This document shows positions 43,139 through 53,683 of a stretch of DNA of 64,000 nt, in pieces (position 1 is the stretch's first letter; each line of letters opens with the position of its first letter). Position numbers and translations under genes: made by a program. Location: the NCBI RefSeq assembly GCF_019492185.1, contig NZ_JAICCF010000002.1, positions 1,240,001 through 1,304,000 of the forward strand. The letters run 5' to 3'. Source of the DNA: Chitinophaga rhizophila. GTDB taxonomy: Bacteria > Bacteroidota > Bacteroidia > Chitinophagales > Chitinophagaceae. The notes under the pieces are model-generated. The model ran no database searches, had not been told where the DNA came from, and was given only the letters and a program-made list of their open reading frames with translations.

Positions 43139-44605
43139 ATGAAGACGCTGCGAGACATATTATACAATGTGAGCATCCGCGAAGTACACGGTAGTACAGA
43201 AACTATTGTCAATTCGCTGAGCATCGACTCCCGGGCTATTGGCCGGGGAGACGCATTTATAGCCATCAGAGGCGTACATGCGGATGGTCACCTGTTTATA
43301 GAAAAAGCAATTACACAGGGCGCTGCGGTAATCATCTGCGAAGAGATGCCACAGCAACCAGCGGAAGGCGTTACTTATGTACTGGTGAACAGCAGCGCAA
43401 CTGCTGCGGGTATCATAGCCGGTAACTTCTACGATAACCCGTCACACAAACTGAAACTAGTAGGTGTAACCGGTACCAATGGTAAAACAACGGTCGCTAC
43501 CCTCCTGTTTCGCCTGTTCAGTAAACTGCGTTTCCATTGTGGATTGCTGTCTACCGTACAGAACCAGATCGGCGATAAGGTAGTACCTGCAACACATACA
43601 ACGCCAGACGCTATCCATCTGAATGCCCTGCTGGCAGAAATGGCAGACGACGGCTGTGAATATGTGTTTATGGAAGTAAGTTCACATGCAGTACATCAGC
43701 AACGTATTGCGGGACTGAAATTTGCCGGTGGTATATTCAGCAACATCACACATGATCACCTGGATTACCACAAAACCTTTGACGAATATATCAAAGTAAA
43801 AAAAGCCTTCTTTGACGGTCTGCCACAAACAGCCTTTGCACTCACCAACCTGGATGACAAAAGGGGGAATGTGATGCTGCAGAACACAAAAGCAAAGAAG
43901 CAGTCATATAGTCTTAAAACAGTAGCCGACTTTAAGGGTAAGATCCTGGAGAACAATCTCACAGGATTGATTATGACGGTGAATGATAAGGAGGTGCATT
44001 TCCGACTGATCGGAGAATTTAACGCCTACAACCTGCTGGCAGTATATGGCGCAGCCACACTGCTCGGGATGGACAAGGACGAAGTCCTGCAGGCGCTGAG
44101 CGATCTGTCAGGTGCAGAAGGACGATTCGATTATATCACGTCATCTAATGACAGGATAATCGGTATTGTAGATTATGCACACACCCCGGATGCATTACTG
44201 AATGTGCTTGCTACTATTAAAAACCTGCGCAAGGGTAATGAGCAGGTCATTACAGTAGTTGGTTGCGGCGGCGACCGTGATACGGCTAAACGCCCTGTCA
44301 TGGCAGCAGTAGCAACAGAACACAGCGACAAAGTAATTCTGACGTCTGACAATCCGCGGTCAGAAGATCCGGTAGCGATCATTCAGCAGATGGAAGCAGG
44401 TATTCCTGTGCACCAGAGAAAGAAATCACTGTCTATTACCGACAGAAAAGAAGCCATCAAGACAGCAGTCAGCCTGGCTAACCCGGAAGATATCATCCTG
44501 GTTGCGGGCAAAGGTCACGAGAAATACCAGGATATCCAGGGAGTAAAACATCCCTTTGATGATAAACAGGTATTACGTGAGATGCTGGAACTGATGGGAA
44601 AATAA
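43139..44605 (+). CDS. murE: UDP-MurNAc-tripeptide synthetase (meso-DAP adding)
   Basis: 488 residues. ATP-binding TGTNGKTT (111-118), and the D404-N-P-R407 motif that selects meso-diaminopimelate over lysine, so the wall is of the DAP type. NITHDHLDYH and GKGHEKYQ are further family marks. It adds the third residue to UDP-MurNAc-L-Ala-D-Glu. It is tightly packed after ftsI; mraY follows after 83 nt. Confidence 0.97.
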   Translation: MKTLRDILYNVSIREVHGSTETIVNSLSIDSRAIGRGDAFIAIRGVHADGHLFIEKAITQGAAVIICEEMPQQPAEGVTYVLVNSSATAAGIIAGNFYDNPSHKLKLVGVTGTNGKTTVATLLFRLFSKLRFHCGLLSTVQNQIGDKVVPATHTTPDAIHLNALLAEMADDGCEYVFMEVSSHAVHQQRIAGLKFAGGIFSNITHDHLDYHKTFDEYIKVKKAFFDGLPQTAFALTNLDDKRGNVMLQNTKAKKQSYSLKTVADFKGKILENNLTGLIMTVNDKEVHFRLIGEFNAYNLLAVYGAATLLGMDKDEVLQALSDLSGAEGRFDYITSSNDRIIGIVDYAHTPDALLNVLATIKNLRKGNEQVITVVGCGGDRDTAKRPVMAAVATEHSDKVILTSDNPRSEDPVAIIQQMEAGIPVHQRKKSLSITDRKEAIKTAVSLANPEDIILVAGKGHEKYQDIQGVKHPFDDKQVLREMLELMGK

Positions 44606-44688
44606 CGACAAGACCGAAACACTAACTAACAAACTAACCGGACCTGTAAGTAATGCCTGCAGGTACGAGAGTGAGACTAACTAACTAT

Positions 44689-45939
44689 ATGCTATATTAC
44701 TTATTTAACTATCTAAAATCATTAAACTTCAGCGGTAGCGGGATGTTTCAGTTCATCACGTTCCGGGTAACTATGGCATTGCTGCTGTCGTTGGCGATTT
44801 CACTGTTATTAGGTAAGCGTATTGTAAAGTATCTGCAGCGGAAACAGATTGGTGAAACAATCCGTGATCTGGGGCTGGCAGGCGAGAACTCCAAAAAAGG
44901 TACTCCGACCATGGGAGGACTGATTATTCTCTCTTCTATTCTGATACCTACCCTTCTTTTTGCACAGATCAAAACGGTATATATCTGGCTGATGCTGCTT
45001 TGTACCGTATGGCTTGGACTTATCGGTTTTCTGGATGATTATATCAAGGTCTTCAAAAAGAATAAGGAAGGACTTGCTGGCAGATTTAAAGTGCTCGGAC
45101 AGATCGGTCTGGGCATCATCATAGGTAGCACCCTGTATTTTAACGAGAATGTGGTGATCTCCAGGGAGATCATTGGTGGTAAGAAACTGGCTCCATATGA
45201 GCGTGCAGTTAATCATCAGGAGAGACTTACAAAAGATGGACACAGATTTGCAGATGTAAAGACGCCTATCACAACCATCCCGTTTGTTAAGAACCATGAG
45301 TTTAACTATGCCAAACTGATTTCCTGGATGGGACCTGGCGCGGAGAAGTATACGTTCATTCTGTATATACTGATTGTAATAATCATTATTACAGCAGTAT
45401 CCAACGGAGCTAACCTGACAGATGGACTGGACGGGCTGGCAACAGGCGTTTCAGCAGTGATAGGAGTATGTCTTGGCATATTTGCTTATGTATCGGGCAA
45501 CATACAGTTTGCCGAATATCTGAACATTATGTATATCCCCAACCTGGGTGAACTGTCCATATTTATTGCCGCCTTTGTAGGCGCGTGTGTGGGCTTCCTC
45601 TGGTATAACGCTTATCCGGCGCAGGTATTCATGGGTGATACCGGAAGTCTTGCACTGGGTGGAATTATAGCCTCTATCGCGATCATCGTGAGAAAGGAAT
45701 TGCTGATACCAATCTTCTGTGGCGTATTCCTGGTAGAAAATCTGAGCGTTGTGCTGCAGGTATCCTACTTCAAATACACAAAGAGGAAATATGGCGAAGG
45801 CAGGCGCATCTTCAAGATGTCTCCACTTCATCATCATTATCAGAAACTGGGTTACCATGAAAGTAAAATTGCAGTTAGGTTCTGGATCGTTACCATTATC
45901 TGTGCAGCAGTATCGATAGCAACGTTAAAAATGAGATAA
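44689..45939 (+). CDS. mraY: phospho-MurNAc-pentapeptide translocase
   Basis: 416 residues from ATG 44689 ([12 protein letters not shown]), a better start than the in-frame ATG 12 codons upstream because MraY proteins begin near this point. About ten membrane helices. Motifs: [21 protein letters not shown] (Mg-binding DD), [12 protein letters not shown], and [11 protein letters not shown] near the end. It transfers phospho-MurNAc-pentapeptide to undecaprenyl phosphate to form lipid I. The insert of about 50 residues between DDYIK and the NLTDGLDG region is a feature I associate with Bacteroidota MraY. murD starts 2 nt after the stop. Confidence 0.96.
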   Translation: MLYYLFNYLKSLNFSGSGMFQFITFRVTMALLLSLAISLLLGKRIVKYLQRKQIGETIRDLGLAGENSKKGTPTMGGLIILSSILIPTLLFAQIKTVYIWLMLLCTVWLGLIGFLDDYIKVFKKNKEGLAGRFKVLGQIGLGIIIGSTLYFNENVVISREIIGGKKLAPYERAVNHQERLTKDGHRFADVKTPITTIPFVKNHEFNYAKLISWMGPGAEKYTFILYILIVIIIITAVSNGANLTDGLDGLATGVSAVIGVCLGIFAYVSGNIQFAEYLNIMYIPNLGELSIFIAAFVGACVGFLWYNAYPAQVFMGDTGSLALGGIIASIAIIVRKELLIPIFCGVFLVENLSVVLQVSYFKYTKRKYGEGRRIFKMSPLHHHYQKLGYHESKIAVRFWIVTIICAAVSIATLKMR

Positions 45940-45941
45940 AC

Positions 45942-47282
45942 ATGCAAAAGAAACTCATCATACTTGGAGCCGGCGAAAGCGGTATCGGCGCTGCCCTACT
46001 GGGGAAGCAGCAAGGGTATGATGTATTTGTATCTGATGGCGGAGCTATAAAAGACATCTACAAGCAGGAAATGGCGGTGAATCATATTCCTTTCGAGGAA
46101 GGCCAGCACTCCTGGGATGTGATACTTAACGCAGATGAGATTATTAAGAGTCCGGGCATACCTGAGAAGAGTGAACTGATGAAGAAAGTTCGAGCACAAC
46201 AGGTACCTGTGATCTCTGAAATAGAATTTGCATACCGGTTCAGCAAAGACAATAAGATCATTGCTATTACCGGTAGTAACGGCAAAAGCACGACTACGGC
46301 ACTGACGTTTAACATTTTTGAGACGGCAGGATTGCATGCAGCAATGGTGGGCAACATCGGCCTCAGTTACGCGAGGCAGGTAGCTACAGCGCCGGCGGAT
46401 TATTACATTGTGGAGGTGAGTAGTTTCCAACTGGACGATATCAGGGATTTCAAGCCCAATGTCGCTATTCTGCTGAACATAACACCAGATCACCTGGACC
46501 GTTATGACTACAAAATGGCGAATTATGTGGCGTCAAAATTCCGCATAGCGATGAATCAGGGACCGGAAGATTATTTTGTGTACTGCGCGGATGATCCTGA
46601 AATCACGGGCTATCTGAAGGAGCACACTATTAATTCAACAACTATTCCGTTTACTATCATGGAACCATTAAAGCAAGGAGGATTTATGGCAAATGAACAA
46701 GTCAACATCCAGGTGAATGATGAGCCAATGATCGTATCAATGTATGATCTTGCATTGAAGGGCAAACATAACCTGTACAATTCAATGGCAGCGGGTATTG
46801 CGGGGCGCACAATGGACATTAGAAAGGAAAAGATCCGGGAGAGTCTCACCTCTTTCAAGAGTCTGGAACACCGGATGGAATACGTGGCAACGGTACGTGG
46901 AGTAGATTTCATCAATGATAGTAAAGCGACGAATGTTAATTCACTGTGGTTTGCGCTCGAGAGTATGGAAAATCCTGTAGTACTGATTATGGGAGGTGTG
47001 GATAAGGGTAATGATTACAGTGCAATACGTGATCTTGTCAAAGAAAAAGTAAAAGCGATCATCTGTCTGGGTATTGATAATGCGCCGATCCAGGATGCGT
47101 TATCAGGCTATACGCCGGCAATGATTGATACACGCAGTATGCAGGATGCTGTTAATGCAGCTTTCCGGTATGCGGCAAAAGGAGACGTTGTACTGCTTTC
47201 TCCGGCCTGCGCAAGCTTTGATCTCTTCAAAAATTATGAAGACAGAGGTAAGCAGTTTAAGGAAGCAGTAAAAGAACTGTAA
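45942..47282 (+). CDS. murD: UDP-MurNAc-L-alanine:D-glutamate ligase
   Basis: 446 residues. N-terminal Rossmann GAGESGIGAALLG, ATP-binding ITGSNGKSTTT (109-119), VEVSSFQLDD, ITPDHLDRYD, NDSKATNVNS and the C-terminal LLSPACASFDLFKNYEDRG: all Mur ligase blocks are intact. It adds D-Glu to UDP-MurNAc-L-Ala. It is coupled to mraY (2 nt) and followed by ftsW after 55 nt. Confidence 0.97.
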   Translation: MQKKLIILGAGESGIGAALLGKQQGYDVFVSDGGAIKDIYKQEMAVNHIPFEEGQHSWDVILNADEIIKSPGIPEKSELMKKVRAQQVPVISEIEFAYRFSKDNKIIAITGSNGKSTTTALTFNIFETAGLHAAMVGNIGLSYARQVATAPADYYIVEVSSFQLDDIRDFKPNVAILLNITPDHLDRYDYKMANYVASKFRIAMNQGPEDYFVYCADDPEITGYLKEHTINSTTIPFTIMEPLKQGGFMANEQVNIQVNDEPMIVSMYDLALKGKHNLYNSMAAGIAGRTMDIRKEKIRESLTSFKSLEHRMEYVATVRGVDFINDSKATNVNSLWFALESMENPVVLIMGGVDKGNDYSAIRDLVKEKVKAIICLGIDNAPIQDALSGYTPAMIDTRSMQDAVNAAFRYAAKGDVVLLSPACASFDLFKNYEDRGKQFKEAVKEL

Positions 47283-47337
47283 CCAGCCTGTATCCGGGAT
47301 ATAAGTGCCCGGGCTGACAGGCACCAAAAAAGTTGAG

Positions 47338-48531
47338 ATGGACGTACTTCAGAGGACAAAAGGAGACAGAGTGATATGGACGATCGTAATCTTCCTGTCA
47401 CTGGTAAGCCTGCTTGCCGTTTACAGCGCCACGGGATCCCTGGCGTACCGTGAACAGGGCGGTCATACGGAGTACTATCTGTTCAAACAATTGAGTGTAC
47501 TTGGAATGGGGCTGCTGATTATCTATTTCGCACACAGGGTAAACTATACAATTTATTCCCGTGCTGCACAGATTGGATTTATCATTTCAATCCCTTTGCT
47601 GGTCTATACCCTGGCATTTGGAAGTAATCTGAATAGCGCCAGCAGGTGGATACATCTGCCGGTTATTAATCTGACATTCCAGACATCAGACGTGGCTAAG
47701 CTGGCCATATTTATGTACGTAAGCCGTGAGCTGTCCAAGCGTCAACATGTGATCACCGACTTTAAGAAAGGCTTCCTGCCTATTATTATTCCGGTTGCTA
47801 TCATTTGTGCGCTGATTATGCCAGCTAACATGTCTACTGCATTATTGCTGGGTGCCAGCTGTATGATACTGTGTTTTATTGGCCGGGTACCTGTTAGGTT
47901 CCTGGCTTCCATGGTGATAGCAGGTGTCGTTATGATCGCATTGATCATCAGCGTTGCAATGGTGATTGGTAATCCGATGCGTATTGAAACATGGAAGAAC
48001 AGGATCACGCATTTTGCATCGGGAGACAATGATGATCTGCCATACCAGGTGCAACAGGCAAATATTGCAATTGCAGGTGGGGGTATAATAGGGAAAGGAC
48101 CGGGTAACAGTACACAGCGTAACTTTCTTCCTCATGCGTATAGCGACTACATATACGCAACAATTATTGAGGAGTATGGTATATTTGGTGCCTTTTTGAT
48201 ATTGATGGCCTACATGTTGCTATTGTTACGTAGCATTCGTATATATCGAAAATGTCCGTACGCATTCGGAGCATTTCTCGCAGTAGGTCTCAGCGTCACA
48301 CTTGCGATACAGGCACTCACAAACATGGCAGTAAATGTAGGGCTGTTTCCCGTAACGGGGGTAACACTGCCGCTGGTGAGTATGGGTGGTTCATCCGTAC
48401 TATTTACAAGTCTTGCAATAGGTATTATACTCAGCGTATCACGTAACGTAGAAGACCTGGAAGGCAAGCGGATAGAACAGGAAAGAATAGCCCGGGTAAT
48501 GGAACAAAACGGCATGCAGCCAGCAGCTTAA
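47338..48531 (+). CDS. ftsW: septal peptidoglycan glycosyltransferase FtsW
   Basis: 397 residues from the ATG giving MDVLQRTKGDRVIW; an in-frame GTG 11 codons earlier is less likely. SEDS family: about ten membrane helices, SATGSLAYREQGG in the first loop, SRWIHLP, the conserved GPGNSTQRNFLPHAYSDYIYATIIEEYG with the catalytic Asp in the large loop, and VGLFPVTGVTLPLVSMGGSS. It polymerises lipid II at the septum together with FtsI. murG follows after 25 nt. Confidence 0.96.
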   Translation: MDVLQRTKGDRVIWTIVIFLSLVSLLAVYSATGSLAYREQGGHTEYYLFKQLSVLGMGLLIIYFAHRVNYTIYSRAAQIGFIISIPLLVYTLAFGSNLNSASRWIHLPVINLTFQTSDVAKLAIFMYVSRELSKRQHVITDFKKGFLPIIIPVAIICALIMPANMSTALLLGASCMILCFIGRVPVRFLASMVIAGVVMIALIISVAMVIGNPMRIETWKNRITHFASGDNDDLPYQVQQANIAIAGGGIIGKGPGNSTQRNFLPHAYSDYIYATIIEEYGIFGAFLILMAYMLLLLRSIRIYRKCPYAFGAFLAVGLSVTLAIQALTNMAVNVGLFPVTGVTLPLVSMGGSSVLFTSLAIGIILSVSRNVEDLEGKRIEQERIARVMEQNGMQPAA

Positions 48532-48556
48532 AAGAATAATTAAAAAGTAAAGATAG

Positions 48557-49651
48557 ATGCAACGCAGAATTATCATAGCAGGTGGCGGTACAGGAGGACA
48601 TATCTTCCCGGCAATTGCCATTGCCAATGCGTTGAAAAAGATAGATCCGGAAACTGAAATTCTTTTTGTGGGTGCCAAAGGAAAAATGGAGATGGAGAAG
48701 GTCCCACAGGCGGGTTACAGGATTGAAGGACTAGAAATTGCAGGATTTAATCGCACCAACATGCTGAAAAACCTGTTATTACCGTTTAAGATATTAAAGA
48801 GCCTTGGACAGGCACGCCGGGTAATCAATCAGTTTCAGCCGCAGGCTGTAGTGGGCGTAGGCGGTTATGCCAGTTTCCCGATCCTGCGGAAAGCGCAGAG
48901 CAAAGGCATCCCGACATTGATACAAGAGCAGAACTCTTTTGCCGGCAAAGCGAATATGGTGCTCGGTAAAAAAGCGAAGAAGATCTGTACTGGCTATGAT
49001 GGTATGGAGAAATTCTTCCCCGCTGATAAGATCATTGTAACGGGAAATCCGGTTAGAGGCAATATCACACAGTCATCAGTGACACGTGAGGAAGCAGCAC
49101 AGCACTTCGGTTTGCAGGCAGGTAAAAAAACTGTCTTTGCAGTGGGCGGCAGCCTTGGCGCTAAAGCCATTAACGAAGCACTGCATCCGCTGCTGGCCAG
49201 CTTCGTAGAGAAAGATATACAACTGATCTGGCAGACAGGGAAGCCTTATTTTGAAACGGCGAAAAGTGCAGCAGCAGCTTACGCATCACATGTGAAAGTA
49301 TTCGAGTTTATCAACCTGATGGACTTCGCCTACAAAGCAGCAGATGTAGTGATATCAAGAGCAGGTGCATTGGCAATAGCTGAGCTGTGTGTAGTGAAAA
49401 AGCCGGTAATATTTGTACCATATCCTTTCGCAGCAGAAGATCATCAGACCTTCAACGCGCAGAGTTTAGTGAATAAGAAAGCAGCGCTGATCATAAAAAA
49501 TGATGACGCTGCGGCACAACTAGGGACAACATTATTCAGTTTGGTGCAGAATAAAGCACTAATGGAACAACTGGAAGAGAATATAGGACAACTGGGCAAT
49601 ACCAACGCTGACATGGTCATCGCAAAACAGGTAATGGCATTAATAGGGTAA
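48557..49651 (+). CDS. murG: lipid II synthase (UDP-GlcNAc transferase)
   Basis: 364 residues, GT-B fold. Glycine-rich loops AGGGTGGHIFPA (8-19) and VGVGGYASFP bind the lipid phosphate side; AVGGSLGAKAINEA and SRAGALAIAEL belong to the UDP-GlcNAc site. It adds GlcNAc to lipid I. It lies between ftsW and murC as usual. Confidence 0.97.
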   Translation: MQRRIIIAGGGTGGHIFPAIAIANALKKIDPETEILFVGAKGKMEMEKVPQAGYRIEGLEIAGFNRTNMLKNLLLPFKILKSLGQARRVINQFQPQAVVGVGGYASFPILRKAQSKGIPTLIQEQNSFAGKANMVLGKKAKKICTGYDGMEKFFPADKIIVTGNPVRGNITQSSVTREEAAQHFGLQAGKKTVFAVGGSLGAKAINEALHPLLASFVEKDIQLIWQTGKPYFETAKSAAAAYASHVKVFEFINLMDFAYKAADVVISRAGALAIAELCVVKKPVIFVPYPFAAEDHQTFNAQSLVNKKAALIIKNDDAAAQLGTTLFSLVQNKALMEQLEENIGQLGNTNADMVIAKQVMALIG

Positions 49652-49669
49652 ATCACGTATTGAGAAAAA

Positions 49670-51061
49670 ATGGATCTGAATAAAATAAAACGCGTCTACT
49701 TCATTGGCATAGGAGGCATCGGCATGAGCGCTATCGCACGATTCTTTAATGAGAAAGGCGTGCATGTAAGCGGTTATGACCGTACCGAAACAGCGCTTAC
49801 ACGCCAGCTGACAGCAGAAGGCATGCAGATCCATTATACAGATGATGTTGAACTGGCTGATAAAGAGGCAGAACTGGTCGTATATACACCTGCTATTCCC
49901 GGCACACATGCAGAGCTGATCTGGTTTGTACAGCAGGGATATGAAGTAGTGAAACGCAGTGATGTACTGCAGGAAATTACCAAAGAACTGTTTGCAGTAA
50001 CTGTAGGTGGCACTCATGGTAAAACTACCACCTCTACCCTGATTGCTCATATACTTAGACATACAGGTTATGGTTGCAACGCATTTCTTGGAGGTATCAG
50101 CGCCAACTACGACCGGAACTTCTGGAGCAGCGACAAACAAGTAGCTGTAATAGAAGCTGATGAATATGACCGTTCATTCCTGAAACTGCATCCTGATGTG
50201 GCAGTACTTACTGCCATTGACGCAGATCACCTGGATATTTACGGCACAGAAGAAGAAGTACAGGAAGCATTTATACAGTACACCCGCAACATCAAAGCAA
50301 AAGGCACACTGGTGGCGAAACTGGGTTTACACCGCGCAGCAGAACTGAAAGGAGATCACCACATCTGGTATCATCTTGACGATAGTAAAGCTGACATATA
50401 TGCAGCCAATATACACCCGGCTGAAGGTGGATACAGATTTGATGTGATACAGAAAGACTGGAAACTGACAGATGTCTATCTTCCTGTCGGTGGCACACAC
50501 AACATTGAAAACACCATAGCAGCAATAGCCGTAGCGCACCTGCTGGATATTGCGGATGATAAGATCAAAGCAGCGATTGCAGATTTTAAAGGCATCAAAC
50601 GTCGTTTTGAATACCTGGTGAAAAATGACTATCAGGTATACATCGACGATTATGCACACCATCCGGAAGAGCTGCGAGCACTGATTACAAGCGCACGCGC
50701 ATTGTTTCCGGATAGAAAATGTGTAGTGCTGTTTCAACCGCATCTGTATTCACGCACACGCGATTTTGCAGAAGGTTTTGCAGAAAGTTTATCCCTGGCG
50801 GATGAAATACTGCTGTTACCGATTTATCCGGCAAGAGAATTGCCTATAGAAGGTATACACAGTGAAATGATTGCAAAAATGATCAGCAAACCTGTTCAGG
50901 TAATTCAGAAAGAAGAGGTACTCTCATGGATAAAAGCGAATAGTGCCCCGCTATTTATCACTGCAGGAGCCGGAGATATTGATCAGTTCCGGGAACCAGC
51001 AGAAGAGATACTAAATGGAAAAGGTATTGTAGAAAACGAAGAAGTAAAAAAGAAAGCTTAA
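49670..51061 (+). CDS. murC: UDP-MurNAc-L-alanine ligase
   Basis: 463 residues. Nucleotide-binding FIGIGGIGMSAIARFF at the N-terminus, ATP loop GTHGKTTTST (114-123), EADEYDRSFL, IDADHLDIY, DDYAHHPEEL and QPHLYSRTRDF: a complete MurC. It adds the first alanine to UDP-MurNAc. It starts 18 nt after murG and is followed by ftsQ after 18 nt. Confidence 0.97.
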   Translation: MDLNKIKRVYFIGIGGIGMSAIARFFNEKGVHVSGYDRTETALTRQLTAEGMQIHYTDDVELADKEAELVVYTPAIPGTHAELIWFVQQGYEVVKRSDVLQEITKELFAVTVGGTHGKTTTSTLIAHILRHTGYGCNAFLGGISANYDRNFWSSDKQVAVIEADEYDRSFLKLHPDVAVLTAIDADHLDIYGTEEEVQEAFIQYTRNIKAKGTLVAKLGLHRAAELKGDHHIWYHLDDSKADIYAANIHPAEGGYRFDVIQKDWKLTDVYLPVGGTHNIENTIAAIAVAHLLDIADDKIKAAIADFKGIKRRFEYLVKNDYQVYIDDYAHHPEELRALITSARALFPDRKCVVLFQPHLYSRTRDFAEGFAESLSLADEILLLPIYPARELPIEGIHSEMIAKMISKPVQVIQKEEVLSWIKANSAPLFITAGAGDIDQFREPAEEILNGKGIVENEEVKKKA

Positions 51062-51079
51062 ACTTTAGAATAACAATAA

Positions 51080-52141
51080 ATGCAGCAAAAGACCCGTAAG
51101 GTATTAAGACGAATTGGTGTCACTCTCCTCTGGGCGGGTGTGCTGACCGGTTTTGTCATCCTACTGGTAGCGGCGGTGCATGACAAGAACGATGGAAAGT
51201 GCACAGGAATCGTGGTGAAACTGCAAGGTGAAGACGATGCTAACTTTTTTATCGAAGAGAAAGATATTAAGTCACTGGTAGCACGGGATAAAGCAACTAA
51301 CCCGGTAGGAAAAGCTATCAAGGATATCAATACTGCTAACCTGGAACAGATTGTATCGCGCGATCCTTGGGTAAAGAAAGCAGAGATATTCATAGACAAT
51401 CAGCGTAAGCTGAATATCAAAGTAACACAGCGGGAGCCACTGGCGCGTGTATTCACGACAAATGGCAACAGCTTTTACTTTGACAGGGATGGGGACCGGA
51501 TACCGGTATCTACCCGATATGCCGCCCGCGTACCGGTGTTCACAGGCTTCCCTACAGATGCTGATAAATTGCAATCAGCAGACAGTCTTGTAGCGGCAGG
51601 CATTATGGCACTTGGCAGCTTTATTCAGGAAGATCCGTTCTGGTCTGCACAGATAGAACAGATTACGGTTACTCCGGGGCGTGAGTTTGAACTTATTCCA
51701 AAGCTGGGCGATCATATAATCGTCTTTGGTGACGGACACGATGTGGAAAAGAAGTTCAGCAAACTGCTGGCGTTCTATAAAGAGGGACTGAATAAAGTAG
51801 GCTGGAACAATTACGCTAAGATTAATGTTGCTTATGACAATGAGGTGGTCTGCACCAGACGGACAGGAGAAGAGTTGTCAAAGAAACTGGCAGTTGAAGA
51901 CAGTGCACGTATTGCCAGATTAAGTGATTCTTCTGACAGATCAAGGATACACCAAGATGAAGTAAAGCAAGCAGTAACGACCCCCGGGAAGAAGACGCCG
52001 GTTAGAGTAGTAACAGCCAGGCCATCGCTATCAAAAGCAAAAGAATCTAAAGCGGCGGCGGCTGATAAAACAACTCCAAAGGCGGTGTACAAACCGGGTA
52101 AAAAATCTGTCAACACAACAAAAAACAATAGAACGCCATGA
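51080..52141 (+). CDS. ftsQ: division protein FtsQ
   Basis: 353 residues. Short cytoplasmic N-terminus, one membrane helix (about 12-32, IGVTLLWAGVLTGFVILLVAA, counted from the ATG), then POTRA-like and beta domains (DPWVKKAEIFIDNQRKLNIKV, REPLARVF). The C-terminal 70-80 residues are Lys/Thr/Ala-rich and low-complexity, an extension past the usual FtsQ fold. The stop overlaps the ftsA start by 4 nt (ATGA), indicating translational coupling. Identification relies on topology, the POTRA pattern and gene order. Confidence 0.9.
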   Translation: MQQKTRKVLRRIGVTLLWAGVLTGFVILLVAAVHDKNDGKCTGIVVKLQGEDDANFFIEEKDIKSLVARDKATNPVGKAIKDINTANLEQIVSRDPWVKKAEIFIDNQRKLNIKVTQREPLARVFTTNGNSFYFDRDGDRIPVSTRYAARVPVFTGFPTDADKLQSADSLVAAGIMALGSFIQEDPFWSAQIEQITVTPGREFELIPKLGDHIIVFGDGHDVEKKFSKLLAFYKEGLNKVGWNNYAKINVAYDNEVVCTRRTGEELSKKLAVEDSARIARLSDSSDRSRIHQDEVKQAVTTPGKKTPVRVVTARPSLSKAKESKAAAADKTTPKAVYKPGKKSVNTTKNNRTP

Positions 52142-53541
52142 ATCAGGAAGCTCCCATCATTGTAGGTCTCGATATTGGCACTACAAAGATTGCTGCCATT
52201 GCAGGCAGAAAGAATGAATACGGGAAACTGGAAATCCTGGGATTCGGTAAGGCCCCGTCGTTCGGCGTACAGCATGGTATGGTGCTGAATATCGACCAGA
52301 CGATAAAAGCTATCCGTCAAGCACTTGAAAATTGCTACGCTTCTAATCCGAATCTCGAAATCAATGAAGTATACGTTGGTATCGCAGGTCATCATATTAA
52401 AAGTCTGCAGACACGCGGTGATATCGTTCGCAGCGATACCGATGCAGAAATTTCGCAGAAAGACATTGATCAACTGATCAATGACCAGTATAAAACAGTG
52501 ATTCCCGCCAGTGATCAGATCATTGACGTGATACCACAACAGTATATCGTAGACAGCCTTCAGAACATCACCTACCCTATCGGTATGTCAGGTGTGAAAG
52601 TTGGCGCTAATTTCCATATCATCACTGGTGATAAGAATGCTATCCGTAATATTAACCGTAGTGTGGAAAAATCAGGTCTTAAAATACATGACCTCGTGCT
52701 GCAGCCACTGGCATCAGCAGCAGCTGTTATGTGTGATATGGACTTTGAAGCAGGTGTAGCTATCGTGGATATTGGTGGGGGAACCACAGACCTCGCCGTA
52801 TTCTATGAAGGTATACTGAAACATACTGCTGTAATACCTTATGGTGGTGAGAACATTACCAATGATATTAAAAACGGGTTGGGTGTATTGAAGACACAGG
52901 CAGAACAAATGAAGGTGCAGTTTGGTTACGCCCTGGCAGATGAAGCCAAGAGCAATGCCTACATCACTATTCCCGGACTGCGTGGTCAAAGCCCGAAAGA
53001 AATATCTGTAAAGAACCTGGCTCACATCATACAAGCCCGCATGAGTGAGATCATGGACTTCGTGGTGTATCATCTGAAACAAATCGGAATGGATAACAAA
53101 ATGCTGAATGGCGGTATTATCCTGACCGGTGGTGGTTCTCAGCTGAAACATCTCATACAGTTAACAGAATACACAACCGGTGTAAGCGCACGTATCGGGT
53201 TTCCGAATGAGCACCTGGCCAGCGGTCATATTGACGAACTGACCAAGCCAATGTACGCTACCTGCGTAGGTCTAATACTCAAAGGCTACAATGATTATGA
53301 GAACGACCGCAGAGCACTGGAAGAAAATTATGTAAAGATCAACACCAGCTATGTTGCGAAAGAGCAGGCAGCGCAAACTGTCAATCTGCCGGAAGAGAGC
53401 TGGGAAGACGATGAGCCTACTGTTGAACAGATTCAAGAAAGAAAGGCCAAAGAACGGAATGCTTCGCTGAAAACATTCCTGGACAGGATGAAGACAAAGA
53501 TCATAGACATGTTCACGGAAGAAGAAGATGCGAAACTTTAA
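52138..53541 (+). CDS. ftsA: division protein FtsA
   Basis: 467 residues, actin fold. GLDIGTTKIAAI (phosphate 1), the 1C domain following, GVAIVDIGGGTTDLAVF (phosphate 2), and GGIILTGGGSQLKHL (adenosine). The extended C-terminal part (about 390-467) is charged and ends with the helix SLKTFLDRMKTKIIDMF, a plausible amphipathic membrane-targeting helix followed by six acidic residues. It tethers FtsZ filaments to the membrane. It overlaps ftsQ by 4 nt; 142 nt of AT-rich sequence separates it from ftsZ, possibly holding an extra promoter. Confidence 0.97.
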   Translation: MNQEAPIIVGLDIGTTKIAAIAGRKNEYGKLEILGFGKAPSFGVQHGMVLNIDQTIKAIRQALENCYASNPNLEINEVYVGIAGHHIKSLQTRGDIVRSDTDAEISQKDIDQLINDQYKTVIPASDQIIDVIPQQYIVDSLQNITYPIGMSGVKVGANFHIITGDKNAIRNINRSVEKSGLKIHDLVLQPLASAAAVMCDMDFEAGVAIVDIGGGTTDLAVFYEGILKHTAVIPYGGENITNDIKNGLGVLKTQAEQMKVQFGYALADEAKSNAYITIPGLRGQSPKEISVKNLAHIIQARMSEIMDFVVYHLKQIGMDNKMLNGGIILTGGGSQLKHLIQLTEYTTGVSARIGFPNEHLASGHIDELTKPMYATCVGLILKGYNDYENDRRALEENYVKINTSYVAKEQAAQTVNLPEESWEDDEPTVEQIQERKAKERNASLKTFLDRMKTKIIDMFTEEEDAKL

Positions 53542-53683
53542 CAGGGGTATTATCGGAAGTGGCGCAATTGTTGCAGCCATGAACGATTTAATAATCAAAT
53601 AATTAATAGCGGATAATTAATAACGTAAGAAGACTTGTGGGCATTATTAATTATACAAACTAACCCATAAAAGAGATAGAGTC